From Gammaproteobacteria bacterium (lineage in GTDB: Bacteria > Pseudomonadota > Gammaproteobacteria > Pseudomonadales > Oleiphilaceae), in the NCBI GenBank assembly GCA_003695085.1, contig RFIV01000225.1, positions 1 to 7,648 on the forward strand: a stretch of 7,648 bases of DNA, given 5' to 3'. Position numbers and translations under genes: made by a program. The notes below the pieces were generated by a model. The model had not been told where the DNA came from. It made no database searches and saw only the letters and a program-made list of their open reading frames with translations. Each line of letters begins with the position of its first letter. Position 1 is the first letter of the stretch. This document shows, in pieces, positions 1 to 7,648 of this stretch.

Positions 1-164
1 ATCTGGGCGTGCAGGCGCTCGGAGCGCACCCGATGAAAACGGAAAAGAAAGGTATCGGTGAGCAGAATATTCCTGTCACGTTTGGTGGGGTGACCTTTTA
101 CCCCGGCCATTGGCTGTATGCAGACAACAATGGCATCATCGTCTCACCTGAAAAACTGATCTGA
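1..164 (+). CDS. rraA: RraA, regulator of RNase E activity (3' end only)
   Basis: This is the last 53 codons of a gene cut by the left window edge; the open frame begins at base 3 and stops at TGA 162-164. The visible tail contains VTFGGVTFYPGHWLYADNNG followed by IIVSPEKLI, which is the conserved C-terminal block of the RraA family (trimeric proteins related to menG/HMG-aldolase folds). In E. coli, RraA binds RNase E, mainly through its C-terminal RNA-binding/scaffold region, and lowers mRNA decay. The catalytic-type residues of aldolase relatives lie outside the window, so RraA versus a paralogous RraA-like aldolase rests on the tail alone. It converges on the PilZ gene, with a hairpin 30 bp after its stop. 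The target, rne, lies about 4.7 kb to the right in this same window. Confidence 0.88.
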   Translation, partial: LGVQALGAHPMKTEKKGIGEQNIPVTFGGVTFYPGHWLYADNNGIIVSPEKLI

Positions 165-191
165 TTTTCAGGTAAATCCTGCGTTCAGCAA

Positions 192-214
192 AGCGGGGGC
201 CTTCAGCCCCCGTT
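192..214 (+). terminator. GC-rich hairpin terminator between rraA and the PilZ gene
   Basis: CGGGGGC (194-200), loop CTTCA, GCCCCCG (206-212) form a perfect 7-bp stem, extendable by one G-T and one A-T pair. On the + strand it is followed by TTCTTC, a weak U-tract, and it sits 30 bp after the rraA stop. It also lies 3 bp beyond the stop of the convergent PilZ gene, so it may serve both transcripts. The U-tract on the minus strand (CTTTGC) is poor. Confidence 0.7.
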
Positions 215-216
215 CT

Positions 217-528
217 TCACCGATTGACCTGTCTGATCTTCAGGCCCAGTTCAAAGCGGCCATTGTCCAGCTCCGTACACCGAACAACCTCGACGATACT
301 TTCCAGCGGCGGAAAGGCTTCGTTGTTGGAGGGCAGCAGAGCGGCAAGCTGGGAGCCGGTGGTGAAGGGCGAATCTACTTCAACAGACATCCCTGCACCG
401 GACAGGTCCCGGCAGATGCCTGTCCAGCTGTTGCCACTTTCCGGGTCGCTGATCCGGACCTCGGAATCCACTTTCATGCGGATGAAATCCCGCTTCTCAT
501 TGTAGTCGCGCATGCTGTTGGGTCTCAT
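217..528 (-). CDS. Single-domain PilZ protein, probable c-di-GMP effector
   Basis: This 103-residue protein consists almost entirely of one PilZ domain. The two signature motifs for cyclic di-GMP binding are present: RxxxR (R13-DFI-R17) in the N-terminal loop and D/NxSxxG (D41-L-S43-G-A-G46) on the first beta strands. A later strand, VEVVRC near residue 80, and a FELGLKI strand match the rest of the barrel. It is cytoplasmic, with no signal or membrane segment. The start at ATG 526-528 is preferred because GAGG lies 8 bases upstream; the internal Met6 has no comparable site. A strong sigma-70 promoter lies just upstream. The partner controlled by this PilZ adaptor cannot be told from context, since its neighbours are convergent or separated by a hairpin. 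c-di-GMP binding is inferred from motifs only. Confidence 0.9.
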   Translation of the reverse strand: MRPNSMRDYNEKRDFIRMKVDSEVRISDPESGNSWTGICRDLSGAGMSVEVDSPFTTGSQLAALLPSNNEAFPPLESIVEVVRCTELDNGRFELGLKIRQVNR

Positions 529-563
529 GTAGGGGGCCTCATGACGTTGTTATTGTCATTAGA

Positions 564-592
564 TTTATACGCCCGGGAAGAGCCCTTGTCAA
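564..592 (-). promoter_or_regulatory. Sigma-70 promoter of the PilZ gene
   Basis: Reading the minus strand, a perfect -35 TTGACA (592-587) is followed by a 17-base spacer and the -10 TATAAA (569-564, 5 of 6 matches). The predicted transcription start near 557 gives a leader of roughly 28 bases carrying the GAGG ribosome-binding site. This is the best promoter match in the window and implies the PilZ gene is transcribed on its own. Confidence 0.75.
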
Positions 593-627
593 AGCAGGAA
601 TAGTTATAAAAATCAGAGGTGGTATAC

Positions 628-664
628 GATATGGTGTGTGGCCTTGAGGGTCACACACCATATC
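628..664 (-). terminator. Perfect 13-bp inverted repeat after the SH3 gene; terminator or mRNA-stabilising hairpin
   Basis: GATATGGTGTGTG (628-640) and CACACACCATATC (652-664) are exact reverse complements around an 11-base spacer. The spacer adds a G-T and two G-C pairs, giving a 16-bp stem with a 5-base loop. It begins 16 bases after the SH3 gene stop in the transcript. No U-run follows immediately; the nearest (GATTTTTAT) is about 15 bases further on. It is therefore not a canonical intrinsic terminator, and a 3'-end stabilising hairpin or a protein-binding palindrome is also possible. Confidence 0.5.
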
Positions 665-680
665 TGGTATGGTGTATATT

Positions 681-1343
681 CTACCAGCTGGAGCGCTTCT
701 GCCGTTTCAGGTTGGGTACAACCACGGCGATCAGGACACCCAGCAGGACCAGTCCTGCACCGTAAAGCATCATTTTCTGGGCGCTGTCATCCTTCAGGCG
801 CTGGTTGTCGGAGTTGAGCAGCTCAACTTCATTGCGCAGGCGCACATTTTCCTCTCTCAGCTCGCGATTGCTTTGATCCAGCTGCACGGCATTGGCTGAA
901 ATGCGCTTGATATTGTTCAGCTCGGTCTGCAGGGCATTGACCTGCTCGGCAAGGCGATCTCTTTCACGGGTAAGCTCGCCGATCTGCGCGTTCAGTTCCT
1001 TTTCCCGTGCTTCGGCGCTGCTGCTTCGCTCGCGCAGTGCATCATATTGCTTTTGCAAGGCAGCCAGGCGTTGTTTGGCGATGGGTTTTGCGACCAGATA
1101 GCGTGTGGGCATGTATCCGGTGATACCTTCCGGAGTGCGTACCTCCGAGTAGCCGGAATCGGGATTGTGGCGGATGACCTCCACCGGCGTGCCGCTCTTG
1201 ATACCCTTGTGGACGATCTTGTACTGCAGGCCTTCACCCGCGCGCAAGGGTACATACAGGGTGTCATCGATATACATGGTTTCTGCAAGCGCAGGCCATG
1301 CCACGACCAGCATCCAGACTGCCAGCCAGAAACGTCGGATCAT
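681..1343 (-). CDS. TIGR04211-type SH3 domain membrane protein (YgiM-like)
   Basis: The 220-residue product has four parts. It starts with a signal sequence (residues 1-20, MIRRFWLAVWML...ALA, likely cleaved before E21). A bacterial SH3 domain (about 24-90) follows, ending in the typical GYMPTRYLV strand. A long charged coiled coil (about 92-190) is rich in Glu, Arg, Leu and Gln. A C-terminal transmembrane helix (about 191-210) precedes the basic tail KRQKRSSW. This matches the TIGR04211/YgiM layout: a periplasmic SH3 domain and coiled coil anchored in the inner membrane by the C-terminus. The exact role is unknown; a link to peptidoglycan or envelope is inferred from SH3b domains. The frame is open 24 codons further upstream, but ATG 1341-1343 is chosen because the signal peptide starts there and GAAGGAG sits 10 bases upstream (1354-1360). 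It follows yciI by 19 bp and is the last gene of that operon. Confidence 0.88.
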   Translation of the reverse strand: MIRRFWLAVWMLVVAWPALAETMYIDDTLYVPLRAGEGLQYKIVHKGIKSGTPVEVIRHNPDSGYSEVRTPEGITGYMPTRYLVAKPIAKQRLAALQKQYDALRERSSSAEAREKELNAQIGELTRERDRLAEQVNALQTELNNIKRISANAVQLDQSNRELREENVRLRNEVELLNSDNQRLKDDSAQKMMLYGAGLVLLGVLIAVVVPNLKRQKRSSW

Positions 1344-1362
1344 TCGCGTGCCACTCCTTCGA

Positions 1363-1665
1363 TCAGTTGGGAAAGACTTTCTTGTATGGGCGTACGCGTA
1401 CCTTGCGGTATACACCCGCCTCTACATAGGGATCAGCATCTGCCCAGGCCTGGGCGGCCTCGAGAGAATCGAACTCCGCTATGATGGCAGAGCCGGTAAA
1501 ACCGGCGTCTCCCGGATCGTTACTGTCTATTGCAGGGAAGGGGCCAGCGGTCAGCAGCCGGCCTTCATCCTGCAATGCCCTCAGGCGCTCCAGGTGCGCC
1601 GGGCGGGCCTTTTGTCGTAATGGCAGGCTGTTCTCGTTGTCATCGGCAACTATCAGGTACCACAT
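1363..1665 (-). CDS. yciI: YciI family protein
   Basis: The 100-residue protein is full length and closely resembles E. coli YciI. Shared blocks include RPAHLERL, DEGRLLTAGPFPAIDSNDPG, and AGFTGS followed by AEFDSLEAAQAWADADPYV. YciI is a small dimeric ferredoxin-like alpha/beta-barrel protein. The conserved His (H24) and Asp (D33) proposed as active-site residues are present. Its substrate is not established; related proteins include dehalogenase- and muconolactone-type enzymes. Its ATG overlaps the yciB stop as TGATG, and its ribosome-binding site GAGAGGAA (1674-1681) lies inside the end of yciB, so translation is probably coupled. In E. coli, yciI and yciB sit in the same neighbourhood with tonB and yciA between them. 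Here they are directly joined. Confidence 0.95.
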   Translation of the reverse strand: MWYLIVADDNENSLPLRQKARPAHLERLRALQDEGRLLTAGPFPAIDSNDPGDAGFTGSAIIAEFDSLEAAQAWADADPYVEAGVYRKVRVRPYKKVFPN

Positions 1666-2240
1666 CAGAGTCGTTCCTCTCGAGATGGTGGGGGGGCTGG
1701 TGTCGAGTCTTCGTCCGGGAGGTGCCGGGCAATAAACAGGCTTTGAATGACGACAAACCCCACGGAGCAGCCCAGAATACCGAACAGCTTGAAGTCGACC
1801 CAGGTGTCCATGCTGTAGTTATAGGCCACGTAAAGGTTGACCACGCCCATCAGTGCATTGAAGCCCACCCAGGACAGATTGAGCATGCGCCATACATTCT
1901 CGGGCAGCTTGATGCTGCTTTCCATCATGCGCTGATAAAAATTCTTGCCCGGCAGAAACTCGCTGACCAGAAACGCGCCAGCAAGCAGCCAGAACACGAC
2001 CGTGGGTTTCCACTTGATGAACGTGGCATCCTGGAAGATCAGCGTGGCGCCCCCAAGCACCACAACAAAGAACAGGGTAATCAGGTGAAGCGGCTCGAAC
2101 TTCCGGTATTTCAGCCATGTAAAACCCACCTGAAACAGCGTGGCAGGTATCAGTGCGGCGGTCGCAGTGAGGATATCGCCGGTTGCCTTGAACACGCCGA
2201 AGAACAGTAGCACCGGAAAAAAATCGAAAAGCAGCTTCAT
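1665..2240 (-). CDS. yciB: YciB / intracellular septation protein A, inner-membrane protein
   Basis: The 191-residue hydrophobic protein has five to six predicted membrane segments, at about residues 5-20, 23-43, 51-69, 81-98, 118-142 and 149-170. Its motifs are those of YciB/IspZ: MKLLFDFFPV at the N-terminus, ATAALIPAT, FIKWKPTV, LPENVWRMLNLSW, and IARHLPDE near the end. Family members are inner-membrane proteins that interact with elongation and division proteins and affect envelope integrity; the name septation protein comes from Shigella mutants. The length is close to the usual ~180, with an extra Pro-rich polar tail (STPAPPPSREERL). ATG 2238-2240 is the family start but has no clear Shine-Dalgarno site, and the predicted leader is short (~13 bases). 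It is the first gene of the yciB-yciI-SH3 operon. Confidence 0.95.
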   Translation of the reverse strand: MKLLFDFFPVLLFFGVFKATGDILTATAALIPATLFQVGFTWLKYRKFEPLHLITLFFVVVLGGATLIFQDATFIKWKPTVVFWLLAGAFLVSEFLPGKNFYQRMMESSIKLPENVWRMLNLSWVGFNALMGVVNLYVAYNYSMDTWVDFKLFGILGCSVGFVVIQSLFIARHLPDEDSTPAPPPSREERL

Positions 2241-2260
2241 GGGTGTTAGTATCGCCAGAG

Positions 2261-2290
2261 TTTATGCTTGCTGATCATACTGTATTTCAA
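2261..2290 (-). promoter_or_regulatory. Candidate sigma-70 promoter of the yciB-yciI-SH3 operon
   Basis: On the minus strand, TTGAAA (2290-2285, 5 of 6) is followed by an 18-base spacer and CATAAA (2266-2261, 4 of 6). It lies in the only intergenic gap upstream of yciB, shared with the divergent rnm gene. The predicted start near 2254 would leave a leader of about 13 bases. No equally good promoter is visible for rnm on the other strand. Confidence 0.42.
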
Positions 2291-2310
2291 CTCTGACTTG
2301 AACTTGCCGA

Positions 2311-3159
2311 ATGGCCATGTTTCCCGTACCTCACACTTCCGAATGGCACTGTCATACCACCTGCTCGGATGGCGCCCTCTCTCCCGAGGCACTGGCAGGG
2401 CGGGCAGTGGCGTCCGGTATAAAGACGCTGGCCATTACGGATCATGACAATTTTCGTGCATACCGGGAGTTAAGTCAGATTCGGCTGCCCGCGCCGAGAC
2501 TTGTGACCGGAATGGAAATGTCGGTGGTATGGCGGGGCATGACGTTGCACGTGCTCAGCTACGGCTTTCCGGCTGATGACCCGGGACATCTGGCATTTGA
2601 AAAGCTTCAGGATGTCAATCGTCAGGCCCGGGCTGAACAGATTGCGGACAAGCTCGAACGCAAGCTGGGTGTCAGCGACATCCTGGCACATGCGCGCAAG
2701 CAGGCGGCGGGTGATACGCCCGGGCGGCCTCATTTTGCGCTGGCTTTGGTGGAGCAGGGGGTTGCAGATACAGTCTCGCGGGCCTTCGAGCGCTGGCTGG
2801 GGCAGGGCAAGATGGGCGATGTGAAGTCGCACTGGCCCACGCTGGATGAAGCCATGAAAATGACCGGATCGGGTATTCGTGTGCTCGCACATCCCATCAA
2901 GTACAAGATGACAGCGACACGACTGCGCGAGTGCCTCTCGGAATTTCGTGCCTTGGGGGGCGAAGGGGTCGAGCTCTCTGCGCCGGGCATATCCTCCGGT
3001 TGGTATGGGCAGCTGCTGACGATGGCGAAGCGTTACGAGTTGCTCGTATCCGGTGGCAGCGATTTCCACAGGCCAGGGAGCTGGTCTGTTCTGGGGCGCT
3101 ATCCCAAGCTGCCCTCTCGAATGCCCGACCTTGCATCCAGGCTGTTGGAGGTGGAGTGA
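2311..3159 (+). CDS. rnm: RNase AM / PHP-family 5'-3' exonuclease and nucleoside 3',5'-bisphosphate phosphatase (YciV)
   Basis: The 282-residue protein is a PHP (polymerase and histidinol phosphatase) domain enzyme of the YciV type. Metal-binding motifs are present in order: H13-C-H15 and D20 in WHCHTTCSDG, T43-D44-H45-D46, E69 in GMEMS, H80, H194 in VLAHP, and D251-H253 in GSDFH. Length and interior blocks such as RPHF (139-142) and LGQGKMG match E. coli YciV. That protein removes 5' nucleotides from RNA, matures the 5' ends of rRNAs, and hydrolyses pAp-type nucleotides. One small variation is that the usual DLHxH reads EWHCH here. ATG 2311 and ATG 2317 (Met3) are both possible, and neither has a good ribosome-binding site. 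The stop overlaps the start of the cardiolipin synthase gene (GTGA), so the two are likely co-translated. Assignment to RNase AM rather than a generic PHP phosphatase is by similarity. Confidence 0.88.
   Translation: MAMFPVPHTSEWHCHTTCSDGALSPEALAGRAVASGIKTLAITDHDNFRAYRELSQIRLPAPRLVTGMEMSVVWRGMTLHVLSYGFPADDPGHLAFEKLQDVNRQARAEQIADKLERKLGVSDILAHARKQAAGDTPGRPHFALALVEQGVADTVSRAFERWLGQGKMGDVKSHWPTLDEAMKMTGSGIRVLAHPIKYKMTATRLRECLSEFRALGGEGVELSAPGISSGWYGQLLTMAKRYELLVSGGSDFHRPGSWSVLGRYPKLPSRMPDLASRLLEVE
3147..3152 (+). promoter_or_regulatory. Ribosome-binding site that fixes the GTG start of the cardiolipin synthase gene
   Basis: GGAGGT lies inside the last codons of rnm, ending 3 bases before GTG 3156-3158 (5 bases if only GGAG pairs). 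The reading frame is open 75 codons further upstream, but that part overlaps rnm and has no family resemblance. This site together with the GTGA overlap supports the GTG start. Confidence 0.65.
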
Positions 3160-4283
3160 AACCCTTCCCGGTGGTTCACGGCAATCGTGTGCAATGGCTT
3201 GAAGGGGAAGCGTACTATGAGGCGCTGCTTCATGCGCTGGACAATGCGGTTGAATCCGTGTTGTTTGAAACCTACTACTGCCGGGACGGACAGGTCTTTC
3301 GCAAGGTCATGAAGGCGCTGGCCCGTGCAGCCGACCGGGGTGTACAGGTCAGGGTTGTGCTCGATTCCCTTGGAAGCGCAGGGGTGCGCGCCTGGGCGAC
3401 CCGATACCTGACCCGGCCCAATGCACAGATACGGTTTTTCAACCCTCCACAATTGCGCCCGTTGCACCGAAATCTGCGCCGGGACCACCGAAAGCTTTGC
3501 GTCGTGGATGGCAGGTTGGTTCTGACGGGGGGCTGGGGACTGGCGGACACTTGGATGCCGGAGAGAAGACCACGGGTGGGTGCGGGGTACTGGCTGGATG
3601 CCGGTGTAAAGGTGGAAGGCCCTGTTATACGGCAGTGGTCGGTGATGTTTGCCGAAACCTGGCAGCACTGCGGCGCCCCGCTGGACCTTGTTGACCCCCG
3701 CCCTGATGCGTTCGAAGAGGGTTTACCTGGGCGGGTGGCCTGCTCCCGCGGGCGTGCAGGACAGGAGCTGTTCAGGTCGCTGCTCGCGCGCTTGAAAAAG
3801 GCGGAGTCGCGTATCTGGATTGTCACACCCTATTTCGTCACGTCCAAGCGGTTGCGTCGTGCACTCAAGCGTGCGGCCCGGCGGGGTGTGGATGTATGTG
3901 TGCTGGTGCCTGGCCCCTATACGGATCATCCTGCTGTTCGGCTTGCATCCTGGCGGCACATGCGCCGCCTGATACAAAGTGGTGTGAGAGTCTACGAGTA
4001 CATGCCCAGCTTCATTCATGCCAAGGTCGTGCTGGTGGATGACTGGGTATCCGTTGGGTCATGCAATCTGGATCACTGGACCCAGTTTCTCGCACTGGAA
4101 GCGAACCAGGAGGTCATGGATGGTGCATTTGCGGATGAAGTGGCAAGCCGCATCTGCCAATGGTTGGTGAATGCACGTCGGCTGAATCAGGACCCGCTCG
4201 CACATGCTCCCTTGTCAGTCAGGTTGCTGGCCCGTTTCATTGGCTGGTGTGAGCGGGTGCTGTATCAGTTCTGGTTGGCGTGA
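3156..4283 (+). CDS. Phospholipase D-type cardiolipin synthase, ClsB-like
   Basis: The 375-residue product carries two HxKxxxxD (HKD) motifs: H111-x-K113 with D118 in DHRKLCVVDG, and H288-x-K290 with D295 in IHAKVVLVDD. Each is followed by the usual G-[GS]-xN-type segment (TGGWGLAD and GSCNLD). Two HKD motifs form one active site that makes cardiolipin by phosphatidyl transfer at the inner membrane. The N-terminal block (EGEAYYEALLHALDNA, LFET, DRGVQVRVVLDSLGS) resembles E. coli ClsB/YbhO. Like ClsB, it lacks the two N-terminal membrane helices of ClsA. ClsB homologues can use phosphatidylglycerol, and E. coli ClsB also makes phosphatidylglycerol from PE and glycerol, so the precise substrate is uncertain. 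The first HKD site has GGWGLAD where ClsB has GGLNYS, a possible functional divergence. A short hydrophobic/basic C-terminus (RLLARFIGW...YQFWLA) may touch the membrane. The 3' end overlaps the convergent gene. Confidence 0.88.
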   Translation: MKPFPVVHGNRVQWLEGEAYYEALLHALDNAVESVLFETYYCRDGQVFRKVMKALARAADRGVQVRVVLDSLGSAGVRAWATRYLTRPNAQIRFFNPPQLRPLHRNLRRDHRKLCVVDGRLVLTGGWGLADTWMPERRPRVGAGYWLDAGVKVEGPVIRQWSVMFAETWQHCGAPLDLVDPRPDAFEEGLPGRVACSRGRAGQELFRSLLARLKKAESRIWIVTPYFVTSKRLRRALKRAARRGVDVCVLVPGPYTDHPAVRLASWRHMRRLIQSGVRVYEYMPSFIHAKVVLVDDWVSVGSCNLDHWTQFLALEANQEVMDGAFADEVASRICQWLVNARRLNQDPLAHAPLSVRLLARFIGWCERVLYQFWLA

Positions 4284-4786
4284 AGAGCCAGGTAGAGATC
4301 AAGAAGATTGTCCTGTAGCTGCTCAAGCAACTGAACGGTCAGCTTTTCGCCAATGGATGACGGATCTTCTTCGGCAAAGGTCACGACAGGAACCAGCAGG
4401 TTGGCAATCTGCTCCTGCAGTGGCTCATTATCCACATGAAATGCGTCGCTGCTGTCGACGTAATCCAGAAACCCGCTGCACCAGTTGATGCGTGCGTCTT
4501 CGTCGTCGTAGATTTCGTCTGGCACAGGCGGCGGCAGATCTTCGCGCAAGGCATCAGCCAGTGCGGTTCCGACAGTCTGGTTGGCCTGTTGCAGAGTGCG
4601 GCGGCCCGAGTCACTGATGGGGGTGTCTTCCCCCAGGATCAGAGCCCTCAACGTTTCTTCGCCAACCGGCCGCAATCCCATGTTGTGCGCCGTGAGCAAT
4701 CCATGGGTGCCAAAGTAATCCAGGGCGTCAGGAAAGCGATCATCGAACAGTACGGCTTCCAGGGCGTCTATCAGTGCATCTTTCAT
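4265..4786 (-). CDS. YecA/UPF0149-like small acidic protein
   Basis: The 173-residue acidic, mostly helical protein has no signal, membrane segment or known catalytic motif. Two short blocks suggest the YecA/YgfB (UPF0149) family: FGTHGLLTA (residues 25-33, compare the usual L-GLLTA helix) and INWCSGFLDYV (100-110, compare EWCFGY in YecA). It lacks the C-terminal SEC-C zinc motif that full-length YecA carries. The family's function is poorly known. The frame stays open far upstream into rne, but ATG 4784-4786 is the first sensible start. No clear Shine-Dalgarno site precedes it. It lies 58 bp downstream of rne on the same strand, beyond a hairpin, so it may be read through from rne. Its stop lies inside the convergent cardiolipin synthase gene (19-bp overlap). 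The family call is tentative; the gene itself is well supported by coding-like protein character. Confidence 0.68.
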   Translation of the reverse strand: MKDALIDALEAVLFDDRFPDALDYFGTHGLLTAHNMGLRPVGEETLRALILGEDTPISDSGRRTLQQANQTVGTALADALREDLPPPVPDEIYDDEDARINWCSGFLDYVDSSDAFHVDNEPLQEQIANLLVPVVTFAEEDPSSIGEKLTVQLLEQLQDNLLDLYLALHANQN

Positions 4787-4815
4787 GTTGGTGAACCCGG
4801 TAAAGTTGGGAGGAT

Positions 4816-4839
4816 GCCCCCGGCAGGATCGCCGGGGGC
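4816..4839 (-). terminator. Strong GC hairpin between rne and the YecA-like gene
   Basis: GCCCCCGGC (4816-4824) and GCCGGGGGC (4831-4839) form a perfect 9-bp stem with loop AGGATC. It starts 5 bases after the rne stop on the minus strand. The sequence after it, ATCCTCCCAACTTT, has no U-tract, so termination may be partial. On the + strand it is followed by only TTTCG. It also forms most of the untranslated leader of the YecA-like gene if that gene is co-transcribed with rne. Confidence 0.62.
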
Positions 4840-4844
4840 TTTCG

Positions 4845-7648
<2,804 letters not shown>

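Noticed and set aside
1344..1415. 24-residue N-terminal extension of the SH3 protein
   Set aside because: It overlaps the end of yciI and would bury the signal peptide. ATG 1343 has a ribosome-binding site and is followed directly by a classic signal sequence.
1047..1484. Rightward open frames opposite the SH3 and yciI genes
   Set aside because: They are shadows of well-recognised leftward genes with no domain content of their own.
2261..2286. TTTATGCTTG...CATACTG stretch resembling the lac promoter, as a possible rnm promoter
   Set aside because: No -35 element lies at the right distance from CATACT on the + strand, so the resemblance is probably chance.
2931..3155. 75-codon 5' extension of the cardiolipin synthase frame
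   Set aside because: It lies wholly inside rnm, has no resemblance to the phospholipase D family, and a ribosome-binding site directs initiation at GTG 3156.

Overview
The window looks like chromosomal housekeeping DNA of a gammaproteobacterium with moderately high GC. The visible proteins resemble the Escherichia coli and Pseudomonas forms of RraA, YciI, YciB, RNase AM (YciV), ClsB-type cardiolipin synthase and RNase E. A marine or Pseudomonadales/Oceanospirillales-like host seems plausible, but genus cannot be fixed from sequence alone. Gene density is high and nothing looks mobile: no transposase, integrase, tRNA or CRISPR array was seen. No gene-free stretch exceeds about 300 bases; the longest gap is about 150 bases (529-680).

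Layout from left to right. The 3' end of rraA (+) enters from the left and meets a small single-domain PilZ gene (-) at a hairpin terminator. The PilZ gene has a near-consensus sigma-70 promoter (564-592). A 13-bp perfect inverted repeat (628-664) lies after the end of a leftward operon, yciB-yciI-SH3/coiled-coil membrane protein (2240 to 681), whose likely promoter is in the 70-bp divergent gap at 2241-2310. Rightward from that gap run rnm (RNase AM, PHP family) and a ClsB-like cardiolipin synthase, coupled by a GTGA start/stop overlap. The synthase converges on, and overlaps by 19 bp, a small leftward YecA/UPF0149-like gene. Upstream of that, past a strong GC hairpin, lies the leftward rne gene, which runs off the right edge and lacks its first ~80 codons.

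Two themes emerge. RNA metabolism is represented three times: RNase E, its known protein inhibitor RraA, and RNase AM, which trims 5' ends of rRNA. Envelope functions are represented by YciB, the SH3 membrane protein and the cardiolipin synthase. The RNase E also carries an amphipathic membrane-anchor helix, so the themes meet at the inner membrane. I see no convincing undescribed system. The most notable points are the rnm-cls coupling, the tail-to-tail overlap without a terminator, the rne hexanucleotide repeat and Arg-rich tail, and the unexplained perfect inverted repeat.
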